Made by a program: the position numbers and the translations under genes. Of a stretch of 64,000 bases of DNA, positions 25,576 through 33,758 are shown piece by piece; within the stretch, counting starts at the first letter, position 1; every line of letters begins with the position of its first letter. Below the pieces are notes generated by a model. That model had not been told where the DNA came from. It saw nothing but the letters and a program-made list of their open reading frames with translations, and ran no database searches. The stretch covers positions 1,046,826 through 1,110,825 of the forward strand of contig CAVUAO010000003.1 in assembly GCA_963739515.1 (NCBI GenBank). The letters run 5' to 3'. Source of the stretch: JBFYTX01 sp963739515 (GTDB taxonomy: Bacteria; Chloroflexota; Dehalococcoidia; Dehalococcoidales; RBG-16-60-22).

Positions 25576-26703
25576 TTATTTTTCCTTGCCTTTGGGTTTG
25601 GCGGCTTTCTTGACCGCCGGCGCCGGTTGCTCAACCTTAGCTTCGGGCTTGGCCACCGCTTTCTTGCGGGGTTTCTTCGGCACCGCAGGCTCTTCGGCCA
25701 CTCTGGTTTCTATTTTTTTAGCCTTGGGGGCTTTGACTTCAGTTTCTTTAGCTTCGGCGGCTTTGACGGCCTTTTTCGCCCGGGGCTTAGCCGGTTTTTC
25801 CTCCGGTTTGGCTGCTTCAGGGGCTTTTGCCGCCGGCTTTACCGGCTTTTCCCTGGGCATGGCTTTCGCTACAGCTTTAGCCGGTTTTACCACAGGTTTC
25901 TCCGGCGGGGCGGCTTTAGCGGCTACCTTGACTGGTTTTTCTTCCGCTTCACCGGCCGGCGCGACCGCTTCGACCAGTTTCTTGAGTTTCTCTTCAATCA
26001 CCGCCGATTTTTCTTCGCTTACGGGCGCGGCGACCGCTTCCGCCGCCGGTTTTTCTTCGGCCGTCTCGACTTTGAGCTCGGGCATGACCTGGCCTTTGTA
26101 TATCCAGACCTTAACGCCGATGCGCCCCAGCGTGGTGTGCGCCTCGGTGAAACCATAATCAATATCCGCTCGCAGCGTATGCAGGGGCACCTGCCCCTGG
26201 TGCGAGGTCTGGCGGCGGGCGATTTCCGCATTGCCCAACCGGCCGGCCGCGCTGACTTTAATGCCCTTGGCCCCCGACTGGATGGTGCGGAAAATGGCCT
26301 GTTTCATGGCCCGACGGTAAGCCACCCGGCGCTCAATCTGCTCCGCGATGGAACGTGCCACCAGGTAGGCGTCCAGCTCCGGCTGGCGTATCTCCTGGAT
26401 ATTCAAGCGTATCTTCTTGCCGATAAGGTGCTCCAGGTATTGCCTCATCTCGTCGACGCGCTGGCCGCCCCGTCCGATAACGATACCGGGCCGGGCCGTG
26501 TGCAGGGTAATGGTGACGTCCTTGGCCTGGCGGTCAATCTCTATCAGGGAAATGGCGGCTTCGGAATACTTGTTCTTGATGGTCTCCCGGATCGTATTAT
26601 CTTCCAGGACAAACTCGGCGTAGTGCGCCTCGCTATACCACTTGGATTGCCAGTCTTTAATTATCCCGAGCCGGAAACCGATCGGGTGAACTTTATGGCC
26701 CAA
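25576..26703 (-). CDS. rpsC: 30S ribosomal protein S3 with long low-complexity tail
   Basis: mRNA-entry protein with a KH domain. The first 215 or so residues are ordinary S3: GHKVHPIGFRLGIIKDWQ, the KH loop GRGGQRVDEMRQYLE and RRQTSHQGQVPLHTLRADIDYG are clear. The protein then runs on for about 160 residues of Ala/Lys/Glu/Pro-rich sequence with repeated EKPVK and KPAKAVAKA-like units, giving 375 aa in all against the usual 210-280. The frame of the tail is unbroken and keeps the codon style of the gene, so it is probably real. Confidence 0.96.
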   Translation of the reverse strand: MGHKVHPIGFRLGIIKDWQSKWYSEAHYAEFVLEDNTIRETIKNKYSEAAISLIEIDRQAKDVTITLHTARPGIVIGRGGQRVDEMRQYLEHLIGKKIRLNIQEIRQPELDAYLVARSIAEQIERRVAYRRAMKQAIFRTIQSGAKGIKVSAAGRLGNAEIARRQTSHQGQVPLHTLRADIDYGFTEAHTTLGRIGVKVWIYKGQVMPELKVETAEEKPAAEAVAAPVSEEKSAVIEEKLKKLVEAVAPAGEAEEKPVKVAAKAAPPEKPVVKPAKAVAKAMPREKPVKPAAKAPEAAKPEEKPAKPRAKKAVKAAEAKETEVKAPKAKKIETRVAEEPAVPKKPRKKAVAKPEAKVEQPAPAVKKAAKPKGKEK

Positions 26704-27039
26704 TTAAACCTCCTCCGAGACGATAACGGTAATATGGCTGGAATGCTTCCTTATGGGGCTGGCCCGCCCCCGCGACCGCGCCCGGTACCGGCGCGTCATG
26801 CGCGCTTCGTCAACGTAGATTTTAACCACCCTTAAATCAGCGGGGTCCATCTGATAGTTATTTTCGGCATTAGCCGCCGCCGATTTCACCACCTTGGCGA
26901 GGTACTTCGCCTTGGGCGTGTTCGTAAACTGGAGCAGCCTCAGGGCTTCGTTGACCTTTTTGCCCCGCACCAGATTCACCAGCGGGCGCACCCTGGTGGT
27001 GGATAAACCGGTGTCTTTAGCGGTAGCTTTTACTTCCAT
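26704..27039 (-). CDS. rplV: 50S ribosomal protein L22
   Basis: Exit-tunnel protein (macrolide resistance locus in other species); 111 aa. RVRPLVNLVRGKKVNEALRL, AAANAENNYQMDPADL and the basic C-terminal loop RRYRARSRGRASPIRK match the family. The rpsC start abuts its stop. Confidence 0.97.
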   Translation of the reverse strand: MEVKATAKDTGLSTTRVRPLVNLVRGKKVNEALRLLQFTNTPKAKYLAKVVKSAAANAENNYQMDPADLRVVKIYVDEARMTRRYRARSRGRASPIRKHSSHITVIVSEEV

Positions 27040-27056
27040 TTTATCTCAAACCTGTC

Positions 27057-27362
27057 TTAAGCGGCGGGTTCCTCCGCCGGTTTCTTCTTGGCGGCCGCTT
27101 CGACTTTAGCGGTGTGCCCCCGGAAAGTGCGCGTGGGGGCGAACTCGCCGAGCTTATGGCCGACCATATTTTCGTTGATATAGATGGGCACGTGCCGGCG
27201 GCCGTCGTGGACGCCGATGGTCAACCCGACCATCTGCGGCAGTATCGTCGAGCGCCTGGCCCAGGTCTTGATGACCGTTTTCTTGCCCGAGCGTATGGTC
27301 GCATCCACGTGCTTCATCAGCTTTTCATCAATCGCCGGCCCTTTTTTAGTTGACCTTGACAT
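27057..27362 (-). CDS. rpsS: 30S ribosomal protein S19
   Basis: Head protein; 101 aa against the usual 90-93. MSRSTKKGPAIDEKLMKHV, TWARRSTILPQMVGLTIGVHD and GHKLGEFAPTRTFRGH are diagnostic. The final 15 residues form an extra Ala/Lys/Pro/Glu-rich tail, a smaller version of the S3 tail. Confidence 0.97.
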   Translation of the reverse strand: MSRSTKKGPAIDEKLMKHVDATIRSGKKTVIKTWARRSTILPQMVGLTIGVHDGRRHVPIYINENMVGHKLGEFAPTRTFRGHTAKVEAAAKKKPAEEPAA

Positions 27363-27371
27363 TTTCCCTCA

Positions 27372-28208
27372 CTAACCGCCCTTCTTGCCGCGGCGCTTCA
27401 CAATCATCTTGTCGGACGCCTTCGGCTGGCGTGTCCTATAGCCCAGGGCCGGTTTGCCCCAGGGCGTCTTGGGTCCGGGCATGCCAATCGGCGAGCGCCC
27501 TTCGCCGCCGCCATGGGGATGGTCGCGCGGGGACATGGCGGAGCCTCTGACCGTGGGCCTTATGCCCATGTGCCGTTTCCGCCCGGCCTTGCCCAGACTG
27601 ATGTTCTGGTGTTCCAGGTTGCCGACCTTGCCGATGGTCGCGATACAGTCGCCGCGCACCCGGCGGATTTCGCTGGAAGGCAGCCTTAGCAGGACGTATT
27701 CCCCTTCCTTGACCATCAGCTGGGCGGAAGCACCGGCGCTGCGCACAATCTGGCCGCCCCGGCCCTTTTCTAATTCAATATTATGTATCTCCGTGCCCGT
27801 GGGCATGTTCCTCATGGGCATGGAATTGCCGGGCTTGATTTCCGCGTTAGGCCCGGACATGACCGTATCGCCCACATTCAGTCCGATGGGGGCGATGATA
27901 TACCGTTTTTCTCCATCGACGTAGAAAATCAGGGCGATACGCGCCGTGCGATTGGGGTCGTACTCAATCGCCGCCACCCGACCGGGAATACCGGTCTTAT
28001 CGCGCTTGAAATCGATGATGCGCAGCTGGCGTTTCTCGCCGCCGCCCCGGTGGTGGACGGTGACCTTACCGCGGAAGTTCCGCCCCGCCTTGCTCTTCTT
28101 GGCACGCAGCAGTGATTTTTCCGGCTTCTCTTTGGTGATTTCGTCAAAGGTATAGCCGCTCATCCTCCGCCGCCCCGGCGAGGTCGGACGAAAAACCCTT
28201 ATCGCCAC
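27372..28208 (-). CDS. rplB: 50S ribosomal protein L2
   Basis: One of the most conserved large-subunit proteins, needed for subunit joining and the peptidyl-transferase centre; 278 aa. GEVIHNIELEKGRGG-like text appears as THIE-type variant TEIHNIELEKGRGG; RPTVRGSAMSPRDHPHGGGEG carries the essential His. It lies between rplW and rpsS with 10-20 nt gaps. Confidence 0.97.
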   Translation of the reverse strand: MAIRVFRPTSPGRRRMSGYTFDEITKEKPEKSLLRAKKSKAGRNFRGKVTVHHRGGGEKRQLRIIDFKRDKTGIPGRVAAIEYDPNRTARIALIFYVDGEKRYIIAPIGLNVGDTVMSGPNAEIKPGNSMPMRNMPTGTEIHNIELEKGRGGQIVRSAGASAQLMVKEGEYVLLRLPSSEIRRVRGDCIATIGKVGNLEHQNISLGKAGRKRHMGIRPTVRGSAMSPRDHPHGGGEGRSPIGMPGPKTPWGKPALGYRTRQPKASDKMIVKRRGKKGG

Positions 28209-28227
28209 CTAAATTCCCCTTTCATGG

Positions 28228-28512
28228 CTAGACACCTTCAAAAAACTCTATCTTGTCCCCTGGTTTCAGGGTAACAATCGCTTTTTTCCAGGGCGAGGTG
28301 TGTATCTGATGCCGGCCCACGCGGCGCATCTTGCCCCGCATGGAAATGACGTTAACGCCGGTCACCTTGACCTTAAACGCCTTTTCGACCGCCTGGCGGA
28401 CCATTAGCTTATTCGCCTTATCGGCTATTTCAAAGGCATATTTGTTCTGCGCCTGTAAAGCCGTGCTTTTTTCCGTTATCAGCGGGCGGCGCAGCACCTC
28501 GTACAAATGCAT
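28228..28512 (-). CDS. rplW: 50S ribosomal protein L23
   Basis: Exit-tunnel rim protein that docks trigger factor and SRP; 94 aa. The best start is ATG 28512 (MHLYEVLRRPLITEKS), overlapping the rplD stop as TAATG; a frame 11 codons longer lies inside rplD and is not needed. KYAFEIADKANKLMVRQAVEKAF is the family core. Confidence 0.95.
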   Translation of the reverse strand: MHLYEVLRRPLITEKSTALQAQNKYAFEIADKANKLMVRQAVEKAFKVKVTGVNVISMRGKMRRVGRHQIHTSPWKKAIVTLKPGDKIEFFEGV

Positions 28513-29156
28513 TATTTTTCCCCTTCCGCGGCGCCGTTGCCCCACAGCTTTTCCGCCACCCTTACCGCGGCCTCGGTCATGAGCAGGTTTTTATAAGAAA
28601 GGATATCGATGACATTCATGATGGCGGCGGGCATCGTCTTAATCTCCGGTATATTACGGGCCGATTTAATAACGTTCTCTTCCGGTGCCGGCGTCACGAT
28701 GAGGGCGGAAGAATCAATGCCCAGCGCTACGAGCGCCTCGATAATTTTCTTCGTTTTAGGCTCGGTAAAATCAAATCCCTCCAGGACCTTTAGTTCGCCG
28801 TCGCCGGCCTTGGCGGACAGGACGCACTTTATCGCCAGGCGGCGTACCTTGCGGGGTATCTGCTGGCGGTAGTCCCGGGGATGCGGCCCGAAGGTAACGC
28901 CGCCGCCCTTGCGCAGCGGCGATTTCTTGCTGCCGGCGCGGGCATTGCCGGTGCCCTTCTGCCGGAACAGCTTGCGGGTGCTGCCGACGACAAATCCTTT
29001 AGTCTTGGTCGCGGCGGTCCCCTGGCGGGCGTTAGCCTGCAGGCCCACCATGACCTGATGGACTACGGTTTCGTTAAACGGCACGCCGAAGACCGCATCG
29101 CTCACTTCTATTTTCCGGATTTCCTCTCCGGCGAGGTTATAGACGGGAAGCTGCAC
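28512..29156 (-). CDS. rplD: 50S ribosomal protein L4
   Basis: 214 aa. GTAATKTKGFVVGSTRKLFRQK and the loop GNARAGSKKSPLRKGGGVTFGPHPR reach into the exit tunnel. The GTG start at 29156 lies 1 nt past the rplC stop; the stop overlaps rplW by one base. Confidence 0.96.
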   Translation of the reverse strand: MQLPVYNLAGEEIRKIEVSDAVFGVPFNETVVHQVMVGLQANARQGTAATKTKGFVVGSTRKLFRQKGTGNARAGSKKSPLRKGGGVTFGPHPRDYRQQIPRKVRRLAIKCVLSAKAGDGELKVLEGFDFTEPKTKKIIEALVALGIDSSALIVTPAPEENVIKSARNIPEIKTMPAAIMNVIDILSYKNLLMTEAAVRVAEKLWGNGAAEGEK

Positions 29157-29157
29157 T

Positions 29158-29790
29158 TTACTTCTTCACCTTCCTGGACTTTCTTATTAAGACGAGGCCG
29201 TTGGTCATCCCAGGCACCGCGCCGTTCAGTAGCAGGAGGTTGCGGGCGGGGTCGGCCTGCACCACCTCGATATTGCTTACCGTAACGCGCTGGGCGCCCA
29301 TGTGACCAGCCATGCGCAGGCCCTTGTAGACCCGGCCGGGGCTGGTATTGGAACCGACCGAGCCCGGGGCGCGCCACCTATCCGACTGGCCGTGCGTCTT
29401 GGGGCCGCCGCGGAAGTGATAGCGCTTGACGCCGCCGGCAAAACCCTTGCCGCGGGAAATGCCGATAACATCAACGAGGTCGCCGGCTTTAAACAGGCTG
29501 ACATCGATTTTCTGGCCCGGCTCGACCTTCTGGCTGGCGTCCAGCTGTAATTCGCGCATATATTTAAATTTGGGCGCCGTTTTCTTTTTCTTGTCGCCCT
29601 TCTTTTTAGTCGTTTTGGCTTTGCCCACCTCGCCGAAGCCGAGCTTGGCGGCGCGGTAGCCTTCTTTTTCGGCGGTCTTGACCTGCAATACCGTACAGGG
29701 GCCGGCCTCGATGGCGGTAACGGCCTTCGTCCGGCCTTCGCCGAAGACCTGGGTCATGCCGAGCTTTTTGCCTAAAATTCCTTCAGTCAT
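29158..29790 (-). CDS. rplC: 50S ribosomal protein L3
   Basis: 210 aa, early assembly protein near the peptidyl-transferase centre. GILGKKLGMTQVFGEGR at the start, GISRGKGFAGGVKRYHFRGG and HGQSDRWRAPGSVGSNTSPG are diagnostic. A lysine-rich stretch (TTKKKGDKKKKTAPK, near residues 60-75) replaces the more usual KPLKGHFKKA-like segment. Upstream lies a palindromic repeat that separates it from rpsJ. Confidence 0.97.
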   Translation of the reverse strand: MTEGILGKKLGMTQVFGEGRTKAVTAIEAGPCTVLQVKTAEKEGYRAAKLGFGEVGKAKTTKKKGDKKKKTAPKFKYMRELQLDASQKVEPGQKIDVSLFKAGDLVDVIGISRGKGFAGGVKRYHFRGGPKTHGQSDRWRAPGSVGSNTSPGRVYKGLRMAGHMGAQRVTVSNIEVVQADPARNLLLLNGAVPGMTNGLVLIRKSRKVKK

Positions 29791-29861
29791 GGTTTCACCG
29801 ATTTTCTGTTATGTTATTCCCATTCTAATCGGGCATCCAGTTTTTTCCTCTCCCCCTGTGT

Positions 29862-29953
29862 CCCCCTCTCCTCGCAGGAGAGGGGGAGGGTTAGAAAGAG
29901 GGATTTCATCCCTCTTAGACGCCCTGTTTTTACGGCGCCCCTCTTAGACGCCG
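29862..29953. repeat. Intergenic palindromic repeat inside the S10 operon, copy 3
   Basis: CCCCCTCTCCT (29862-29872) pairs with AGGAGAGGGGG (29876-29886); AAGAGGGAT (29896-29904) pairs with ATCCCTCTT (29908-29916). The tag CTCTTAGACGCC occurs twice (29911-29922 and 29941-29952). It fills the 186-nt gap between rpsJ and rplC, genes normally packed side by side. No gene is seen in the gap. Confidence 0.8.
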
Positions 29954-29976
29954 TGCTTTATTAAGTTATCTCCTGA

Positions 29977-30285
29977 CTATAATTTTATATCTATTTCCAC
30001 GCCCGAGGGCAGGTTCAGCTTGGTCAGCGCGTCGATGGTCTTGGAGGTCGTCTCCACGATATCGATAAGGCGCTTGTGGGTGCGAATTTCAAACTGCTCC
30101 TGGGAGTTTTTATCGATAAAGGGGGAACGGATGACGCAGAATTTCTGGATGCGCGTGGGCAGCGGCACCGGCCCGACGGCCACGGCGCCCGTGCTTTCCA
30201 CCGCTTCCAGAATCTGCCGCGCCGACTGGTCGACGACGCGGTGGTCGAACCCCTTTAGCTTGATGCGTATTTTCTGCTTAGCCAT
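29977..30285 (-). CDS. rpsJ: 30S ribosomal protein S10
   Basis: 102 aa head protein that also serves as NusE in antitermination. KIRIKLKGFDHRVVDQSA at the start, and VGPVPLPTRIQKFCVIRSPF and FEIRTHKRLIDIV, are universal. Its start overlaps the fusA stop by 8 nt; tuf, usually here, is absent. Confidence 0.97.
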   Translation of the reverse strand: MAKQKIRIKLKGFDHRVVDQSARQILEAVESTGAVAVGPVPLPTRIQKFCVIRSPFIDKNSQEQFEIRTHKRLIDIVETTSKTIDALTKLNLPSGVEIDIKL

Positions 30286-32419
30286 TTTTCTTGCCTACAG
30301 CCTTTTCTATAATCTCGTCTTTCAGGTTCTCGGGTAATTGCTCGTAGCTATGGAACTCCAGCGAATGCGTCGCCCGTCCCTGGGTCAGCGACCTCAGGCT
30401 GGTGGCATAGCCGAAAGATTCCGCCAGCGGGATCTGGCAGTGGATAACGTACATTTCGCCCTGCGTGTCCACCTTGCTGATATGGCCCCGCTTGGCATTG
30501 AGGTCGCCCATGATATCGCCGAGGAACTGCTCCGGCGTGACCACTTCCAGCTTCATGATGGGTTCGAGGAGGATAGCTTTGCCCTTCCTGATTCCCTCCC
30601 GCAGCGCTATCGAGCCGGCCATTTTAAAAGCCAGCTCGGAGGAATCGACATCATGGTAGCTGCCGTCGTGAAGCGTGGCTTTAACATCCACCACCGGGTA
30701 GCCAGCCAGAACGCCGTTCTCCATGGCTTCCATGATGCCGGCCTTGACCGGCGGGATAAACTGCCGCGGAATGGTGCCGCCTTTAATGGCTTCAACGAAC
30801 TCGAAGCCCTTACCGCGCGGCAGCGGCTCGAACTTGATATCGACGTCGCCGTACTGGCCGTGGCCGCCGCTCTGGCGGATGAACTTGCCCTCCACGTCCG
30901 CCGATGCGGTAATCGTCTCTTTATAGGCAACGCGCGGCCGGCCGACTTTTACGCCGACCCGGAACTCCCGGGTCAGCCGGCTGACGATGACTTCCAGGTG
31001 GAGCTCGCCCATGCCGGAAATGACGGTCTGGCCGGTCTCCTCGTTATAGGTTACTTTGAAAGTGGGGTCTTCTTCGGTGAGTTTCTGGAGGCCTTCGCCT
31101 AATTTGTCCTGGTCGGCCCTGGTCTTGGGTTCGATGGCGATGGAAATGACGGGTTCGGGGAACTTGATGGACTCTAGGAGGATGGCTTTAGAGGAATCGC
31201 AGAGGGTGTCTCCGGTAAAGGTATTTTTCAGTCCCAGCGTGGCGGCGATGGTGCCGGTATCGGCAAACTCAATGTCTTCACGGTGGTTGGCGTGCATCAA
31301 GAGCAGCCGGCCGATGCGCTCATGCCTGTCCCGCGTGGGATTATAGACCTGCGCCCCCACTTTGATGGTGCCGGAGTAGACTCTAAAATAGACCAGCCTC
31401 CCCACGAAGGGGTCGGTGACCACTTTAAAAGCCAGCGCGGCAAAGGGGGCGTCGTCGCTGGCTTCACGGACGGCTTTATGTCCCTTCCTGGGCTCGATGC
31501 CATCTACCGGGGGGACATCGAGAGGGGAGGGGAGATAATCAACGACGGCATCGAGGAGGGGCTGCATGCCCATGTTCTTCAGGGCACTGCCGCAGATAAC
31601 GGGCACGCCCTTATTCAGCAGGGTGACCCGGCGCAACGCCTGTTTCAGTTCCGCAGGCTCGATTTCATCGCCCTCGAGGTAGGCCATCATGATAGTATCG
31701 TCATATTCGGATAGTTTCGCGATTAACGACTGCCGCAGGTCGGCAGCTCTGGCTTTTTCCGATTCCGGAACCGGTATCTCTTCCGGCTCTTTATCGGGGT
31801 CATTGCTGAAGCGCCATGCCTTCATTGTAATAAGGTCAGCGATATCCCGGAATGACTCCTCGGCGGCCAGGGGCAGGTGTATTACCAGGGGGATGGCCTG
31901 GAGTCTTGATTCTATCATAGAAATGGTTCGATTAAAGTTGGCGCCGACGCGGTCCATCTTGTTGATAAAGCAGATGCGCGGGACTTTATACCGGTCCGCC
32001 TGGCGCCAGACCGTCTCCGACTGCGCTTCCACGCCGGAAACGGCATCGAAGACCACCACGCCGCCGTCGAGCACCCGCAACGAGCGCTCCACCTCGGCGG
32101 TGAAGTCCACGTGCCCGGGAGTATCGATGATATTGATGCGGTGTTCGCGCCAGTAGCAGGTGGTGGCGGCCGCGGTGATGGTGATGCCGCGCTCCCGCTC
32201 CTGGTCCATCCAGTCCATCACGGCCGTGCCCTCGTGCACCTCGCCCATCTTATAAGTCTTGCCGGTGTAATAGAGAATGCGCTCGGTGACGGTGGTCTTG
32301 CCGGCGTCGATGTGGGCGATAATACCTATATTACGTATGTCCTCCAGAGGAAAATCCCTGGGCACCTTCTTATCTCCCGCTACGACCGTTTTATTGGTTT
32401 TAACACTGCGATTTATCAA
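30278..32419 (-). CDS. fusA: Elongation factor G
   Basis: Translocation GTPase, 713 aa. G1 is AHIDAGKTT (residues about 34-42), G3 is DTPGHVDFT, G4 is NKMD; the later domains contain GMGELHLEVIVSRL and RQSGGHGQYGDV. Normal in length and motifs. It follows rpsG by 8 nt and directly overlaps rpsJ. Confidence 0.97.
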   Translation of the reverse strand: MINRSVKTNKTVVAGDKKVPRDFPLEDIRNIGIIAHIDAGKTTVTERILYYTGKTYKMGEVHEGTAVMDWMDQERERGITITAAATTCYWREHRINIIDTPGHVDFTAEVERSLRVLDGGVVVFDAVSGVEAQSETVWRQADRYKVPRICFINKMDRVGANFNRTISMIESRLQAIPLVIHLPLAAEESFRDIADLITMKAWRFSNDPDKEPEEIPVPESEKARAADLRQSLIAKLSEYDDTIMMAYLEGDEIEPAELKQALRRVTLLNKGVPVICGSALKNMGMQPLLDAVVDYLPSPLDVPPVDGIEPRKGHKAVREASDDAPFAALAFKVVTDPFVGRLVYFRVYSGTIKVGAQVYNPTRDRHERIGRLLLMHANHREDIEFADTGTIAATLGLKNTFTGDTLCDSSKAILLESIKFPEPVISIAIEPKTRADQDKLGEGLQKLTEEDPTFKVTYNEETGQTVISGMGELHLEVIVSRLTREFRVGVKVGRPRVAYKETITASADVEGKFIRQSGGHGQYGDVDIKFEPLPRGKGFEFVEAIKGGTIPRQFIPPVKAGIMEAMENGVLAGYPVVDVKATLHDGSYHDVDSSELAFKMAGSIALREGIRKGKAILLEPIMKLEVVTPEQFLGDIMGDLNAKRGHISKVDTQGEMYVIHCQIPLAESFGYATSLRSLTQGRATHSLEFHSYEQLPENLKDEIIEKAVGKKNG

Positions 32420-32427
32420 TTAACCCC

Positions 32428-32898
32428 TTACCATCTATAGTGAGCGAAGGCCCGGTTGGCCTCGGCCATTCTATGCGTATCTTCACGTTTTTTAATCGTC
32501 GTGCCCTGGCCCTGGAAAGCCTCGGTAAGCTCATCGGCCAGCTTTTCATGCATCGGCTTGCCCTTACGCGCCTTGGCGGAAGTCACCAGCCAGGTTAACG
32601 CCAGGAAGAGACCCCGGTCCGGCGCGACCTCTACCGGGACCTGGTACGTGGCGCCGCCGACGCGCCGCGGTTTGACCTGGAGGAGCGGCGTGGCGTTTTT
32701 GACGGCCTGTTCCAGCGCCGCCACGGGGTCCTTGGAGACCTGCTGTCCCAGTTTCTCGAGGGCGCCGTAAACAATGCTTTCCGCCGTGCGCTTCTTGCCG
32801 CGCTGCATCACCTTACTGATTAATCGCGATACGGTGGCGCTGCGGTACTTAGCGTCCGGGCTGACTTCTCTTTTAAATGACCTGGCTCTTCTCGGCAT
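32428..32898 (-). CDS. rpsG: 30S ribosomal protein S7
   Basis: Head assembly initiator, 156 aa. MPRRARSFKREVSPDAKY, LISKVMQRGKKRTAESIVY and VEVAPDRGLFLALTWLV match the family; the end ANRAFAHYRW is typical. It lies between rpsL and fusA. Confidence 0.97.
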   Translation of the reverse strand: MPRRARSFKREVSPDAKYRSATVSRLISKVMQRGKKRTAESIVYGALEKLGQQVSKDPVAALEQAVKNATPLLQVKPRRVGGATYQVPVEVAPDRGLFLALTWLVTSAKARKGKPMHEKLADELTEAFQGQGTTIKKREDTHRMAEANRAFAHYRW

Positions 32899-32912
32899 AT
32901 CAGTTCCTCAAA

Positions 32913-33371
32913 TTAAGCGGTAGGAGCTGGCGTGGCAGCCTCGGCCGCGACGGCCCCTTTCTTGCCTCTCTTGGCCCCGTACTTGCTGCGGCCCTGATGT
33001 CGGTTGGCGACGCCGGTGGTATCCAGCGCCCCTCTGATAATGTGGTAGCGCACGCCGGGCAAGTCCGGGACACGCCCGCCGCGAATCAGGACGACGGAGT
33101 GTTCCTGCAGCTCGTGCCCCTCGCCGGGGATATAGGCGGTGACTTCAACGTGGTTGGTCAGCCGTACCTTGGCTATTTTACGCAGGGCGGAATTGGGCTT
33201 CTTGGGGGTGGTCGTCTTGACCTGAACGCAGACGCCGCGTTTCTGCGGGCAACTCTTGCCCATCGCCACGCGGTTTTTCAAGGCGTTGTAAGAATAGCCC
33301 AGCGCGGGAGTCTTGTCCTTCTTGGAAGACTTGCGGCGCCCTTTGCGAACCAGTTGATTAATCGTCGGCAT
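32913..33371 (-). CDS. rpsL: 30S ribosomal protein S12
   Basis: Decoding-centre protein; 152 aa against the usual 124-140. MPTINQLVRKGRRKSSKKDK, RGVCVQVKTTTPKKPNSALR (with the streptomycin-site Lys) and GRVPDLPGVRYHIIRGALD are diagnostic. The last 15 residues (AVAAEAATPAPTA-type) form an Ala/Pro tail. First gene of the minus-strand supercluster; a promoter and leader hairpin lie upstream. Confidence 0.97.
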   Translation of the reverse strand: MPTINQLVRKGRRKSSKKDKTPALGYSYNALKNRVAMGKSCPQKRGVCVQVKTTTPKKPNSALRKIAKVRLTNHVEVTAYIPGEGHELQEHSVVLIRGGRVPDLPGVRYHIIRGALDTTGVANRHQGRSKYGAKRGKKGAVAAEAATPAPTA

Positions 33372-33398
33372 GCTTTTTTCTTCCCCCCATACAATTAC

Positions 33399-33424
33399 AA
33401 TGGATGAGCGTTAGCCCATCCATT
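33399..33424 (-). promoter_or_regulatory. Hairpin in the rpsL leader
   Basis: AATGGATGAGC (33399-33409) and GCCCATCCATT (33414-33424) form an 11-bp stem with one wobble and a GTTA loop. It sits between the predicted transcript start and the rpsL ATG, about 28 nt upstream of the ATG. It could be an r-protein binding site or an mRNA-stability element; no U-run follows, so it is not a plain terminator. Confidence 0.5.
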
Positions 33425-33499
33425 CCAGAATTCTAGCGATAAACTGAGGTGTTTGGCTCAATCTATCTGCTATTTCAGAATTCTGAGCACTAAATAATA

Positions 33500-33529
33500 A
33501 ATGTAGCATATATGAGTACTGTCTGTCAA
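33500..33529 (-). promoter_or_regulatory. Promoter of the ribosomal supercluster
   Basis: On the minus strand a perfect -35 TTGACA (33524-33529) and the -10 TACATT (33500-33505) preceded by TGC (extended) are 18 nt apart. The transcript would start near 33,493, leaving a leader of about 120 nt before rpsL. It is the best promoter in the window, as expected for ribosomal genes. Confidence 0.75.
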
Positions 33530-33596
33530 CATTATTTACGGGGTAAATTCTATTTATGTGCTAATAGAGTTTCGCTCACCAAATCCATCCCCCTGT

Positions 33597-33653
33597 ACCC
33601 CACCTCCTTTATTATAGGAAGGGGGAAGACAGAAAAGGGCGGCTGACGCCCTT
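33597..33653. repeat. Intergenic palindromic repeat, copy 4
   Basis: A degenerate member of the repeat family: CCCACCTCCTTTATTATAGG followed by AAGGGGG, then AAGGGCG (33635-33641) pairing with CGCCCTT (33647-33653). A variant of the shared tag, CTCTTAAACGCCCC, lies at 33678-33691. It fills the gap between the divergent rpsL and recA promoters. Confidence 0.6.
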
Positions 33654-33712
33654 CAAGGTGAACCTCAGGATGAACGCCTCTTAAACGCCCCGAGCAGAAC
33701 CTTTTTGGCTAC

Positions 33713-33741
33713 TTGTTTTGATGAAACAGTTGTGCTATTAT
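33713..33741 (+). promoter_or_regulatory. recA promoter
   Basis: -35 TTGTTT (33713-33718), 17-nt spacer, -10 TATTAT (33736-33741). The transcript would start near 33,748, only about 11 nt before the ATG. No clear LexA-type palindrome is seen around it. Confidence 0.6.
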
Positions 33742-33758
33742 CGGGGGTGAGGCGAACG

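Noticed and set aside
25627..26835. A 402 aa plus-strand frame opposite rpsC with repeated Phe/Gly/Arg
   Set aside because: It mirrors the Lys/Ala/Pro-rich tail of S3 read in reverse; the low-complexity text is explained by the sense gene.
30338..31102. A 254 aa plus-strand frame within fusA
   Set aside because: Antisense shadow of a perfectly conserved elongation factor G.
33705..33758. N-terminal extension of RecA from TTG 33705
   Set aside because: This stretch is the promoter region; the ATG at 33759 has a good ribosome site and gives the normal RecA start.
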